This document shows positions 36,106 to 48,900 of a stretch of 64,000 nucleotides of DNA, piece after piece. The stretch lies in NCBI RefSeq assembly GCF_958298935.1, contig NC_084933.1, positions 12,941,001 to 13,005,000 of the forward strand. The letters are read 5' to 3'. A program made the position numbers and the translations under genes. This DNA comes from Phragmites australis. Taxonomy: Eukaryota; Streptophyta; Magnoliopsida; Poales; Poaceae. Numbering within the stretch: the stretch's first letter is position 1; each line of letters begins with the position of its first letter. A model generated the notes under the pieces. That model was not told where the DNA came from, ran no database searches, and saw only the letters and a list, made by a program, of their open reading frames with translations.

Positions 36106-37050
36106 AAAAATAGCACAAAATTATAGTCAACTTTGGTTAGAAAGTAATTATGAACCTATATAAATTAATCGTAAAATTCTTCGGAAAAATCTTCCCGTTG
36201 GATCCAATTCAACCAGAGAATTAACAATAATATTTGATGCATTAATCATCATTAACTTTGGGCTATTTGCATTAGATATTCCAGTGCATAAATGGAAAAA
36301 ACGTTAGAAATCACTGAAAATTCCAAATAAATGGAAAAGTCCAAAGCTTTAAAGAAAACAGCCCAAAACGGCCTTTCGGCCTGACTCGGCCTAGACCTGT
36401 GCACACTACCATTCAGCCCAAAAGTGGACTTTTGGGCCATGTAGCGCGTGGCCCAGTCCTCAAAGCACGGCCCTCTTTCCGCGCACGGCCCGAAGCAGCA
36501 CAGCCGTCCATCGCGATCGACGGCAGGCCGACGAAATCGCCTAGTATAAAAACACCGTCGGCCGAAACCCTAATTAACATTAGGATTTCGGGTTGGGATT
36601 TAGGGTTCGGATTGGGGGGGAATGGGGATGTTCATTAGGATTTGTGTTAGAGTTTCCCCAATCCCCTCCTTCTTAATGCTACCCGAACTCAAAACCTATC
36701 TATTTGCCCCCAAACAGGCTCCAAAACACACAAACATACTCATACATGCACATAAACATAATCAAATCAGAAGAATTTAACTTTAAAACATGAATGAGTG
36801 TATAATCCGAGACTAATTTGGACTAATTCATATAATTTAAGCTTTAAATGGAAGCAATCAAGGCCTAAACTTGCTTAATTGACAATAACAGTGCTAAAAC
36901 TTAATCAAAATTGGCCCTAATTAACATTAACCAAACCTAATTGACATCAATTATACTTAGACATGATCATTCAGGACTAATTGGTCATCAATAAACATAA
37001 TTAAGTCTAATAGGGGTCTGATTAGGGCTAACACAGGCTCTGGTACCAAA
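36106..37050. other. Copia 5' leader, non-coding
   Basis: About 945 bp between the gag frame and the 5' LTR. The part near the LTR (36660-37030) is AT-rich with recurring taattaacat/aaccta text; 36360-36640 is GC-rich (ggcctttcggcctg...). No gene is seen. Confidence 0.6.
37037..37048 (-). other. Primer-binding site of the copia element
   Basis: The minus strand reads TGGTACCAGAGC, one mismatch from the initiator tRNA-Met complement, 2 bp inside the 5' LTR. Confidence 0.85.
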
Positions 37051-37418
37051 TGTTATAAGTAAAACTTCACTTAAGCATTACTAGAGCTAACCCTAAGATC
37101 AAACACCCAAAGAGCGGAAGCGTGAACACCTACCGTAGCCTGGAGAACCCATTCAGTTCTTGATTAGTTGGTGCAGTGGCGACGATCTTCGAGTCGATTC
37201 AGTGCCCCTTTAGGATCGAGAAGAGTTTGTTAGGGCGTTTGGGACCTCACGGGATTTTCTTTCTCTCCGAGAGGTGCTGGGACCCTTTATTTATATGGCG
37301 TTGCTCGACTCGGGATCGCAACCAAGAGTTGGTTGCGCCTCCGATCATGGCACGTACGGGAATCACTGATTTTTCAGTCTCGTTAGTTAGGATACGTCAG
37401 CCGAGATCAATTCCAACA
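37051..37418 (-). repeat. Copia 5' LTR
   Basis: 368 bp, colinear with 31256-31623 without gaps. Confidence 0.93.
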
Positions 37419-37423
37419 TTTTG

Positions 37424-38080
37424 GGCTCAGGTGAACGGATTTGGCCGCGGAGTGCGGTGTTGGAGAGTGTAGAAGAGGGCGGTCCTATTTATAGGCGGCG
37501 ACGACCTTTCCCACGGCCACGAGCCTCACGCGATTGGGTGAAGCCGTTGGCTTTTGCCGGCCTCGATCTCGGCTCGGGGGTGAATGGAGGGGAGTAGTGG
37601 CCGGAAGGAGTAGCGGGGAGAGCCACTACGGGCTAAGATGCCGAGGTAGTGGATGGCGTGGCCGTGGCATGCACGCTCACTGAGCAGTGGCGGGGTCAGA
37701 ACGTCAGTGGCAGCGACGGTGGGAGGGAGAAGAAGATGAGTGAGGGAGATGAGGTGGTGGCGGCCTAGGCCAAGGTTGGGCCGAATGCGCGGAAGGAAGA
37801 GAGGGATGGAGTTCGGCCCTAGCCGGACCGAAAAGGGAATAGGATCGGGTTTTGGCCCGAACTGATTTTTCGGTATTGTAATGTTTGAACATTTCGCAGG
37901 GGTTAAGAGGATTCAAATTTGAATTGTCTTAAAAAATCAAATAAAATCCATAAAATCAGAATTGCAGAATCATAAGCTTTGTGCATCTCTTCAATTTTTG
38001 AAAATTATTCAAAATTCAGATTTGATCCTAATTTGAGATACTTTTCCCTATTTAAATTTAGTTTGTTTTATTCGTGGATG
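37424..38080 (-). repeat. Degenerate gypsy-type LTR, right part
   Basis: Continuation of 29509-31255 after the copia insertion: GC-rich text with a minus-strand TATA candidate (cctatttatagg, 37469-37480), then an AT-rich end (37860-38070). The right boundary is unclear, because the promoter region of the first oxidoreductase copy follows. Confidence 0.45.
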
Positions 38081-38383
38081 TCGTGCATTGCACCGTGACG
38101 TGAGGGCAGCGAAATAACATGCCATGTCGAACCAGCAGACTGGTGCCGTGCGTGCCGGTCTCACGCCGTCCCCCTTTTCCCTTCTCAAACAGAACCCGTC
38201 ACGCATCTGACAACATGGGCCCCGCGCGCCGGGACCCAATGAGAACCCACCCTGCCTCGTCTATGTATATATATGTACACAAGGTGTCTGCCCGCCAGAG
38301 CCAGCTAAGCGACCCACGCAGCCCTCTCGGTACTTGCGAGCTAGCTACGTGGCTGCTCCTCTCGCCGGCGCTGCTGTTTCCCG

Positions 38384-38407
38384 ATGGCCGCCGCCGCAAC
38401 CTTAGCT
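38384..38407 (+). other. Truncated exon 1 of oxidoreductase copy 1
   Basis: ATG GCC GCC GCC GCA ACC TTA GC corresponds to the first codons of copy 2 (52593, MATAAAPTTLA). It then jumps straight into sequence matching copy 2 intron 1 about 150-200 bp further on (tagtcaattggttagctc..., gctcatggcctgattgg). The rest of exon 1 (KMRAVQYDACGGG...) and the splice donor are missing. Confidence 0.75.
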
Positions 38408-38909
38408 TTAGTTGGTAGAATGGTTTTGTGGTTAGTCAATTGGTTAGCTCGATAGCTCATGGCCTGATTGGCTTAACTGGTATGGCTAGATCATGGTTGG
38501 TAATCGATTACGTAGCACATGGTGAGCTAGTTGGTTTAACTGGTATGGCTAGATCATGGTTGGTAATCGAATACATAGATCATTAGTATTTATTACTAGT
38601 TGATGAGGCCTTGGCGCATCCGAAATTGCAGTCAGCTGATCTGACTCTACAAGTGGCTAGGGAGTCAACAGAAATAGTCATTCGAGTTGAGTCATCAATG
38701 CTAGTTAGGATATAATCAGTACTGATGAAATATCTGTAATGGTTCATACATTCCCACACTCAATTATTGATTGAGCTAGATTGAACCGACACTGATACTT
38801 TTGGAACAAATTGGCACTGATACTTATGAGTCGACATTGATACTGAGTATCAGTGCCGATTTGTATTACATGCCAACACTAATAAGTGTATAATCTATAG
38901 AAAGCGTTT

Positions 38910-41000
38910 TTTCTCCCCAAGCGTAAATAGAATAGAGAGGAGCTCTGTTCTGCGCGGCTCCTGCCATTTATGCCCAACATTGCGTTTAGAGACTTCAAAA
39001 TTTAGAGAAATCTACATAACCAAGGTGCTCCAAGGTTAGTAAGATAATCTGTAATTTATTTTTACTTAGATTTACTTGTTAGATTGCTCTAGGTTTGAAA
39101 GTATATGATTGCTCCATGTGATAAATTTTGGGAGGACCTAGGGTTCCAATTGAGCTCTAATTGAGTAAGAATTACAATTTTCTCATTGTAGAGTACATAG
39201 AGATGATCTACCTATTCAATACCTTTTTCCCTCTGCTCGATTCTGACGGTCTAACCGCCAGCCATCGAGTACCGAGTGAACTTAGGATGTCTTAAATGAG
39301 GTTCAAACCTTTCGTCTCTTGTGTCGTTGGCTTTTGTTTACGAATGCTTTCAAGACATGACACCTTCCATGCCAATTCATGATCATGCATCATAAGCATA
39401 TTTATTTTCCCTCTTTCGTTGGTTTATTCGGTGCATTCTTGATTGTTTAGAGAGTGATGCGCCAATGGTTCATGTGGTCGAAGCTAACACCGAACCGGAA
39501 TTCGTGAGCGAAGCGTCGGAGCAACCAGGCAAGCATCTAACTATATTCTACCTTGTACTTTGGATCATGATGTCTAAATTGATAAACTATCATTTTATGT
39601 ATGTTATGCATGTTAGTGAGTTAGTGTCGGGTTCTGTGGATAGAACCTATGTTGATGCATTGTTCCTATCTTGATATTGATGATATCAATCCTTGTAACC
39701 TGGGAGTAATCATATTAATGTTTAACTTAAAAATATCTGATATGCTTAGCAATTCATAGGTCATCGGTAGAAGTCGAGCAATGGTTCGACTATCGTCCAC
39801 GAGCTTAGGGCTTGTTAATGTTCACAAAGCTCATGATGATGTTGGTTTGTATGAGTTGTGAGGATGAGACGAGATGTGGGTGGTGCTAGGGGTAGGTCGG
39901 GAGAGGAACCGAATGCCATAGACCGTTTGCATCGATTAAGCACCATCCGTTGTTACAGTTAGCTTTAGCACTTTTACGTACTTACCATGTATCTGTATAT
40001 GGGTCCGATGAGCTGAATATGTTTGTAGCTGTGACCCTTTGACGTGCGAGTCTTTGGTGTTGTGAACATAATAGGCTTGTAAAGGTATCTAGTTTGCTCA
40101 GGGAGTAGTTCTAGATGACATTCGCACCTATAGACGCATATTCAAACGGTTGGGACTTATTGAGAAAGATTGTTACGAGTACCCCTTTGTGTAGATTTTA
40201 GTGAGTCGCATAAGCCGAATGGTCCTTGTGTCGTGTGGCTAAAAATGTACCCTCCTGCAAGGTGTAAGATCAATGCAAATTGCCGCGGTATTGGTCATGA
40301 GCACGCTTTTGTTCATTTATATCGGTCGTAGAGTTTCGATGTAGGAAGTGGTTGTGATGGTTGAGGTTGGTTATGAGACGGTTCCTTATACAGATATATT
40401 TATGATATTGATATCTGAATATGAGTGTACAGTTGTTTAAGTTGTAGGTTCTCACATTCTTTTGTCAAAAGTGCTTTGCATATGAGTTTAGTTAACCTTA
40501 TGACCATTTCCTTGCTAATTCACCCCCAAATACATTATCTTTGGAGTCGGGTTATTATATGTACCATTATGGATTAAGTCATACGAGTACCTTCATAGTC
40601 ATGTTGCTTTGCTGTGTAGGTGAGGAAGAGTTAGTGTTCGGCTACTTATGGGCACATGGCACTACCCGTCTTTTGTTTTTTTCATAATTATTTTCCACTG
40701 CGTAGTAACTCTAACCAACTAGGAGTTCAACTGTCTTTGGTCCTCATAGTGGTTGTGTTATGTAAATTATGGTGAAATTTTAATAACTTAAAGACTTGTA
40801 ATATAATTTCATTACTCACACTTTATTATACCTTGATGTGATGAATCATGTTGTAAAGGCTTGTGTTCCGATCTTGGATATTAAAATACTTGCTAGGACT
40901 ATTGGGATTAGATTCTGGTTAATCACTGTGTAAATGGTTGTGGTTGTGTAAATGATCGCCCTAATGATTAATTAGAATACAATTTGGATGGTTCCTCACA
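38910..41000. repeat. 5'-truncated LTR, same family as 13808-16733
   Basis: 39600-40985 aligns with 15210-16720: shared gtcatcggtagaagtcgag, gcaaattgccgcg, ctattgggat..gattctggttaat and the end ttggatggttcc. The left boundary is vague. No coding region. Confidence 0.7.
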
Positions 41001-42490
41001 AAGCCGGTATCCTCCTCTCCTTTATGATAAAACTGATGAGGAAATTAGAAGGAAAGTGAACACCAGTGTCACTGCACACTTCAAACGTACTGAGCCAGAG
41101 AAGAGTGCTATCGATCAAGCAATGGTCGCTAAGTTTCTTCAAAGTTTGGCCAGACCTGTAGACCCACCACTAAAATCTAACTACGAGCGCATCATGAGTA
41201 AAAAAACAGTTGAGGAAGGGCTTTTCGACAGGGTAAAAAGCAAAGAGCGCTAGAACAACATGAAGAATTAGAAAGAAACTCTCTAATTAATGCCAGAATG
41301 ACAAAAGAAGCACTTCATGACGAGTCCAAGATTGAAAAAGCAAAAACTAGATGGCAATTTAAGCTCGGCGAATCACTGATTGAGTTCCTATTAGAGCTAA
41401 CAACCTAAATGCGGAGATTTCATTCATGGTACTTGACACAATCAAAGGCCGGTAGAGAAATGTTCGCATTCCAATTCAGACATTGTGATTTCCTCCACAT
41501 GGACGGCGAAGTCTAGATTCATTTAGATGAAATGTATCAAATGTACCAACAAGACGCTATCGGCATTCAACTCATAAGTTTGTGGACTCTATAAATGAGA
41601 ACCAGTATAATTCACAGTATATATTCTTGTATTATTAGACCGAATATCTCAACTTCTTATGTATGTAGAATGGAGATATATACATGCAATCAAAAGGGTA
41701 TCACTGAAGTAGGGTTCCTCGACTCAATAAAAATAAACCAGACAATGGTCGCGACCCAGGTAAAAGCAACCGAGGATTATACACTTGATTTTATTAAAAC
41801 ATACCAATTAAAAAGATACATACTTTTACCTTACAACTTTAGGTACGCATTTCCCTCCATGTTTGTTCTACTCTTTTTTAGCATCATGATGTTAGGACTT
41901 AGGACTAATTACCTATGGTGACATATGTGCAATTTTCACTGGGCTCTCTTTATCATCCAGACTGATTATAGCAGTATCGTTGTCCTCAATGTGAAAAAAA
42001 TCCTGTAGCCGAATACCAATCCGTTATAGACTTGCTACAAAGGTAAACTAATCATTTCATTAATGTTTTAGTAAACTTAGAATTGATTGAATCTAAGTCT
42101 AGTTACGGTCAATAATCACACACATACAAGGTGTATGTGCGCTACGTCAAGAGGACATGACGTCACTTTATGTTCCGGAAGGAATGGAAAGTCGTAACCA
42201 ACTTTTCTTGTAGGATTTAGACCGAGAGCAACAATTTATGTGGCTACTATGTATATAACTTCATGCATTGATGGACGAAAACAATTTTAGTATCATTATC
42301 AAAGCTGAGGTAAGTATATAGTGATGATTAATTTTCAGGTCCTACACGTGTTCAAAGAGATTGATTTCTTCAATTTTGGTGATTGCAGGACCTGGAGCTA
42401 GAAACAGGTATCCTCACACCGTAGAGAATCAACACAATTCAGGAACAACTTTGCGGGTTCATCAATGACCAAGTCATTCCAGAGTTCGGC
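41001..42490 (+). pseudogene. CACTA C48 (Ulp1-like) protein remnant
   Basis: Pieces in order: 40984-41253 (EPEKSAIDQAMVAKFLQSL), then in shifting frames MRRFHSWYLTQSKAGREMF, HLDEMYQMYQQDAIGIQLISLWTL, EVGFLDSIKINQTM, KRYILLPYNF, FHWALFII (His kept), IVVLNVKK (Asn for Asp) and NNLCGYYVYNF (Cys kept). This is the C-terminal protease-like domain of the second protein of grass CACTA elements. Stops and shifts throughout; inactive. Confidence 0.7.
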
Positions 42491-43174
42491 TAGATTCTGT
42501 ACATAGGGAGGGACCATCAGTGCCGACTGATGATAGAAAGCCGACACTGATACGGAGACTATCAGGGTCAGCTTTTACCACAAACCGACACTGACAGTCT
42601 GAGTATCAGTACCAGTTCTTTGTTATGGATATGCAATAATACTCATTATACTTTGTTATGGATATGCAATAATACTCATTATCAGTGTCAGTTCAAAAAC
42701 TGCCACTGCTAGTGTTTTTGAGCCGGTACTGATGACCATTTTTTTAGCAGTGTTGATATTGCCATGGGCAAAACAAAGTGCAGTAGTTTGTTGAACTTTG
42801 TCACAGTCACTTAGTCAGAAGCAGAAAAGTAGTGATCAGAATAAGACGAACGAGGTTAATCTACAAGAGTGTGTGGTCCAAGAGTCAATTGGGTGACAGA
42901 CAAGTTCCTCATGATCTAGCTATTGGGTGAATGTCTAAGGAATGTGCCTTTCACAAGAAACCTGATTTAGGGTGGTGTACATATTTCCCTTCCTGTGTGC
43001 TCCTGTTGCTACGCTGTGTTGTTGCCACCGAAGTTCAATCATGTTTGCTGTAATTTTCTCGAAAAAATAATCTTGTTTCTTCAAAAGAAACCATTCAGCA
43101 AAATATAGTGTAAATTAGTCAGGAATATTCTTTTCTTGAAAAAAATATAGTCAAGCAATTTTCCATGGCCTCTA

Positions 43175-45248
43175 ATGCAGCATGCGGAAGTTCCCATCCC
43201 TTCGGCGAAGAAGAATGAGCTTCTGTTGAAGCTGGAAGCAGCAAGCATCAATCCGGTTGACTGGAAGATGCAGAAAGGAATGTTACGGCCTCTGCTGCCT
43301 CATAGGCTGCCATATATCCCAGGTAATCATCTTCATTCATCGACAAGTAGTTACTTTGAATCCTGGTGAATTGCGGTCTGCAGGTTGTAATGTCCATTTG
43401 CCAAAATTGATTAGGTCACTATGCCCGTTACTTCACTTCCCTTTCTACAATTTAAAAGAAGTTTTGATGGTTGTCTTATTCATTTCATATGATGTTTATG
43501 CCAAGTGTAACCTGGGACTTGTGCTAATATGATAATGCTAACCTTCTTAATCTTTTGCTACATCAACTTATATGTAAAATTATCCAAACCTGATAACTGG
43601 CAATATTAAGCTCTGTGCTGACTACTGACAGTACATCACTTTGTCCATATATTCTAGTATCTTAGTGCGTTTTTAACATTATCAGCATTGTACTTACAAC
43701 CACATGATTAAACCGTGTGTATTCATGTAAATCTTCATACCATTAATCTTTGGACCCTCTTCTGTTTTACTAATATATAATAATAGGCAAAGCTCTTCAT
43801 AACAAATGGGAAATGACCAGTTTTCGCCTTGGGGGTTTGGGGTTTCCTTGCACATTCTTGCAATCTTGCTTAGTCTTGGCATTGTGCTAGGAAATTTGAA
43901 TTTGGACACAGATTACATTATATTTGGGTGAGTCAAATTTACTCTCCTTCACTTTGTGCACTAGCAAGGATAGGCAAGGGTGAGCAAGAGAACCAACATG
44001 CTTTTGGCACCCGATTCTGTTGCTGGGTGAAGGATGTGAGTTTTGTTGGCTCCTTTTCCTGTTCTCAGCTCATGCTAACTGTATGACTGAGTGTTTTATA
44101 GTCACATAAATATTTACTCAGATCTGTTACGCTAGCTGTTTAGAACTGTTCTCAATGAGTTGTGCTAATTCCTTCATCTTCTGCAGTGACTGATGTGGCA
44201 GGGGTAGTTGCAGCTGTTGGTTCTGGAGTCAATGGATTCAAGGCTGGAGATGAAGCCGTTGCCATGTTGAACCCATTCGTAAGCACACTTCCTTCGTTTA
44301 CAATATGGTTCTGTTAATTTCCAGACAACAACATAAACCAAGGATATCGTCAGCTACAATAATGAAGCAGTCTTTCAGCAGCTGGAAGCTTTCTTTTCAG
44401 GATTGTGAGAATTGAATTGTTTGTCATTATTCAACGTTGTTAAGTGATTCATGCTTCCTTACACCTCCACATGTTCAGTGCGTGTTATTAATCTTCTATT
44501 TTACGATGAAGTTATATCTCTACTCTTACTAAAAATATTATCTTCTCTGTTACAGTCTGGAGGCGGACTCGCAGAGTACGCCGTGGCACCTGTAAAACTG
44601 ACCGTCAAGAGGCCTCCCGGGGTATCTGCTGCCGAAGGCGCGGGGCTGCCCATCGCGGCCGGCACCGCGCTCCGGGCGCTGAGAGCCATCGGCGCCAAGT
44701 TCGACGGCACAGGCATGCCCTCGAACGTGCTGATCACCGCCGCGTCCGGCGGCGTCGGCCTCTACGCGGTGCAGCTCGTGAAGCTGGCGGGCCTCCACGT
44801 CACGGCCACCTGCGGTGCACGCAACGTGGAGCTGGTGCGGAGCCTGGGCGCCGACGAGGTCCTCGACTACAAGACGCCGGAGGGCGCCAGCATGCGGAAC
44901 CCCTCGGGGAGGACGTACGACGGCGTGGCCCACTGCACGGTGGGGGTCGGCTGGTCGGCGTTCAAGCCGCTGCTGAGCGGCGCCGGGAAGGTGGTCGACA
45001 TCACCGCGAATGTGCCCGCCTTCCTCACGGCCGTCCTCCACAGGGTGACGTTCGCCAGGAAGCGGCTGGTGCCGCTGCTCCTGTGGCCCAACAAGGCGGA
45101 CCTGGAGTTCCTGGTCGGGCTTGTGGAGGACGGCAAGCTGAAGACGGTGGTCGACTCGAGGTTCCCACTGAACGACGCGAGCATGGCGTGGGAGAAGAGC
45201 GTCGATGGCCATGCCACCGGCAAGATCATCGTCCAGATGGAAGGCTGA
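43175..45248 (+). CDS. Quinone oxidoreductase / alkenal reductase-like, copy 1 (5'-truncated)
   Basis: Exons 2-4 (43181-43322, 44187-44278, 44556-45248) have the same lengths (142, 92, 693 nt) and phases as in copy 2, with intact GT-AG sites and no stop. They encode the zinc-free medium-chain dehydrogenase/reductase fold: ASINPVDWK and LPYIPVTDVAG (catalytic N-terminal domain), GGGLAEYAVAPV, then the NADPH fold with LITAASGGVGLYAVQLVKLAG, and a conserved C-terminus HATGKIIVQMEG. The family (ceQORH, At4g13010 type) reduces quinones or reactive enones with NADPH, often at the chloroplast envelope. Exon 1 is damaged and intron 1 holds a CACTA. An in-frame ATG 6 bp before exon 2 (43175) could start a protein lacking about 29 residues if a new promoter exists. 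Either a recent pseudogene or an N-truncated gene; the clean frame argues for late decay. Confidence 0.75.
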
Positions 45249-45721
45249 TCGATTATGCCAACATTACCAACAGAGACTTGCTCACTTGCACAGAGAAATG
45301 TAGTAAAATTGGACAACCCAGTGAATAGATACCAGTGTGTGAAACTTGATCAGACAGAATGATCATGTGTGAGTTTGTATATTGGTTGATGTTCTTTCTT
45401 CTTTTTTATGAAGTATAGTGGGCTGTAATTTGCACAGATTCATTTTAAACCGTACATTTTAAAGCAATTTTACAGTACCTTCTACTCTTGAAAGGGTTAG
45501 GAGTAGAAATCAGATATGTCTGTCAATATACAACACGGACTCAACCCCCACATCCTGAGACAAACGAATGAGCCCGGTTGCCGGGCGAGGGCCATGAAGC
45601 TACTGGTTTGGGTACAGACTTGTTCAGGAGATGACGCGGTCTGAATGACACCAAGCTGCCGTGGCCGTCGTGCCCGCATAGGACAGGACAGGCAGCAACG
45701 TCCGTTCTTGCGTTTGCTGGC
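45249..45721. other. 3' flank of copy 1
   Basis: The first 60 bp still match copy 2 (attaccaacagagacttg in both). The rest (45480-45721) has no recognised content. A short minus-strand frame at 45497-45733 is not supported as a gene. Confidence 0.5.
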
Positions 45722-45995
45722 TGTTGGGACCATTTCCAGCTACAGTACGAAGAGATACTGTAGCGTGAACAGTTCCGAAGGGTTCCCAGGAGAGTGGTGC
45801 CTGTGGGGGGAGAGAGATCCCACTTCTCTCGACCTCTTAGGTTCTTTATATAGATGAGGGGGAGAGGTGAGACTTCCTCTCCAACCTTTGATGGAGTACA
45901 AATATTACAAGGAGGTCCTTTGGTCTTTACATGGGCTGCTTAGTTACATGGATTGCACGTCGGCTCCTTTGTGGGTCTGGGTCTTTCCCCCAACA
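45722..45995 (-). repeat. 274-bp LTR, probably a Tat-type gypsy 3' LTR
   Basis: Starts TGTTGGGACC and ends TTTCCCCCAACA, so the ends are inverted repeats. It holds a TATA candidate (ctttatatagatg, 45843). A minus-strand polypurine tract CTGAGGGGATAC abuts its right end (45996-46007), so it is the 3' LTR of a minus-strand element lying to the right. No partner LTR was found in the window. Confidence 0.7.
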
Positions 45996-48900
45996 GTATC
46001 CCCTCAGCTGTAAGCTCTGATGGGATAGCAGTGCGAACAGCTACAACTAGGAAAGGGTCCAGATTCGACATGTACATCTCGCTAAAAACTCCATCCCAAA
46101 AACCCAGTGGGAAAAAAGAGCATGGAGAAAAGAGCGCGTACATGGCACTGGTTTTTCTTTACATGACTGCTAGAGCTAGACACACTCTAAAAACTACGCT
46201 TCGTCTCGCCCAGCGAGGAGGGTCTTCAGCGGAGGTAGATCTTCCTCCGGAGTCGGAGTCCAAGGTACACCTTCATAATGCTCGACGAAGGGGTCTTTGG
46301 TGAAGGCCGAAGGCTTCAATGCTTGGCGAAGGCTATTGCCGAGGCTTCGACAAACACGGCTTCAACATAGCTGATGAAGTGGAGGCCGAAGGCTGCTGTC
46401 GTGGTTCGGAGGTCGGAGGCTGCTATCATGACTTGCCGAAGTCAATGATGTCCTCATCTCCGCTCATGTTCACCGGCCAAACTCTTGGGACCCAGGATGG
46501 GATTTCAACCCGGGTACCCCCGTAGCCCCTCTGGCCGGTGTTCATGAGTGATAAGGACGTCGCACGGCTAACATGGTCGAGTATGGCGTAGGTGAGATCA
46601 TCGCGGCCGAAGCCCCTCTGGTCGACGTAGCGGGAGTCGACGGAGGTGAAGTCGACGTGCCCAAATCCCCTCTGGTGACGCGGTCGTGGTCGATGTCCAA
46701 GTCGACAAAGCGAAGGCGTCGCAGCCATAGTCGTCCTCTTATCGACGTATTCAGAGTCGATGGAGACATAGTTGTCGCGGCCGTAGTCGTCGTGGATGGA
46801 GGCCCTCTGTCGACGTGAAGGCCGATGAAGGCGAAGCCGTATGTCTAGGTCCATCTTTCGACAATGAAGTCGAAGAAGGCGGAGCCGTCTGTCGAAGCTC
46901 CTCAAGTTGACATAGTCACCATGGACGAATGCGTAGTCGTCGCAGCCGATGAATCTCTGGTCGACGTAGTCGTAGCCGACGGAGGCATAGACGTCGTGGC
47001 AGCAGCCCCTCCAGTCGACGTAGTCGTAGTTGACGGGGGCGAAGCCGTCGAGGACTCATCCAAAGTCTCATCGGCGCTGTCGAAACCAAAGTTGAGGGCG
47101 ACTCTGCTTGAGTTGATGCCGGTGCCGAAGGTGACGACGGGTCGATGTTGAAGGGGCCAATATATCCGAAGTAGTAGCCGTTGTCGATGAAGGTGGTCTG
47201 CATTGCACCGCGTACGAAAAGACCTTCGGGTCCACGGTGCGTAAAGGGTCGTGTCTTCAAGACCTACAGTCTGAGGTCCGAGTGGAGCGTTACTTTTGAC
47301 CGAAGCCGAGCGGCATCTCGGTCCTCTTTTAGCGGGCCCTTGTCCGCCTTTTAAGTTGATTGGTGCGCTGCCTTTACCTAAGGACCAGCGACACTTTGAC
47401 TTCTTGTCCTGCAGGACAATAGGTGCTTCGCACCCCTTTCTAGAGATGAAATACACATTATAATCAATGTATGCACCTTAAAAATAAATATTTAAATGCA
47501 ATGATGTAATCCGGAGACATGATTTGTCTTTCTTGCGGGGCAAGCACTCTTAGCCCCCGTCTTTCGTGCATGTGTTAAATGGATGCAGTACAATCGAAGG
47601 GTAAATGGTTTAGCATAATGATAAATGTAGCAGCGAAGTATAATATTCTCGATTGTAACGAGAGCATGCTTTGGTGTTTTGTGAGGAAAACGTGCTTCGA
47701 CGCAAATGTAACGAGAGCGCACGAAAGATAAACTCTTCACCATACGAGCGAAGGGTGAACACTTTGACGCATATGTAGTGCCAGCTTATGAAGAACACTT
47801 GCTCCGCATGCGCGGAGGGTGAGAATACATGCTTCGATGCACATAAGTAATGCAAGTGTAAAGAAAACGAATGCTTCGGCAATCGTGCAAAGAATTAATG
47901 CTTCGATGCATATGTTATGCTAGGGTTCGAAAAAGTAAACATATGCAAAGGATAAGTATCTTGATGAAATGCGAAGCGCGTGCAGCGTATGCATTCCCGA
48001 GTGATGACGCTATGCACATATATGAAAATATGCGCTGCGTCGCAGATGAGCAACGTAGGTATTCACGCAAGCGGAGCGTATATATACGCAAAGTATACAT
48101 TCACGTAAATGCACAAAAAATAAACACTTTGGCACGTAAACATGATGTATGAAGCATATTCTTCGCCATATGAAAAATAAAATATATATATATGAAGGAT
48201 GGATGCTTCGTCACACCGAAAAATGAAAATTCTCAACCGAAGGGTAAGAACCCAATACGAAGGGCCAAAATCTGCAAGCGAGGAAAAAGTCCCTCGAGCG
48301 AAGGGTTAGTACACATATTCGGAAGGGTAAATTCCTGCATATGAGACATTGCCCCTCTAGCAGAGCATAAAAACCTGTGTTTACTTGTGAAGGGTAGAAA
48401 CAAGTACTTCGACTTGTTTATGCCATGCAAACACAGAGAAAGTGATTGCTTCGTCATTAAAGCAAAAAATATATTGTTTGATGCAAATACGATGTGAGTA
48501 CGCGAAAGATAAATGCTTCGACATATAAGCGAAGGGTAAATCCGATTTGCTCTCATTTTTTTATTCATTCATGTGAAGGTTATATCCTGCACTTTGAGAA
48601 ACAAATCCCCTCAAGCAAAATTAGTATCGTGCTCCAGCGCGGATGTAAAGCAAGCACACAAGGGTAAAAACACTTGAGAAACTAATTTGGTGCGTATGAC
48701 ACAAATAAGTGAATAAATAAGCTCTTCGGCTTATGGACGCGATGCGTGCTTAAAATTAAATGCTTCGGCACTTGCGAATAATGTTAGTGCATAGAAATTC
48801 ACAACTGATTGGTGTGCTGCTGAATCCAAAGCAGTAACACCTCAGCTTTACATCCTGCGGGGCTAAGGGTGCTTTGCACCTTTCTCAAATACACATCACA

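Larger units (their letters stand above)
31256..37418 (-). mobile_element. Ty1/copia LTR retrotransposon, 6163 bp, structurally complete
   Basis: Two 368-bp LTRs (TGTTATAAG...TTCCAACA), 5-bp TTTTG duplication on both flanks, primer site at 37037-37048, polypurine tract at 31624-31634 and a minus-strand polyprotein in the copia order (gag, protease, integrase, RT, RNase H). About 22 mismatches between the LTRs by eye (about 6%) indicate an insertion of moderate age. Frameshifts and stops make it non-autonomous. It sits inside a degenerate gypsy LTR. Confidence 0.93.
38696..42752 (+). mobile_element. Non-autonomous CACTA element in intron 1 of copy 1
   Basis: The right end (reverse complement) is CACTGCTAAAAAAATGG followed by TCATCAGTACCGGC. 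The left end, CAATGCTAGTTAGG...ATCAGTACTG, is a decayed match. Subterminal repeats of the type TATCAGTGCCGRTT / AACCGACACTGATA lie at 38790-38880 and 42510-42730. The interior holds an LTR fragment and a C48-peptidase gene remnant. Aligning copy 2 intron 1 on both sides (gggagtc before, aagagtcaattgg after) shows that this block is the extra DNA. No perfect 3-bp target duplication was found. Confidence 0.75.

Noticed and set aside
44550..45212. 220-codon minus-strand frame
   Set aside because: Antisense shadow of oxidoreductase copy 1 exon 4, caused by high GC at third positions.
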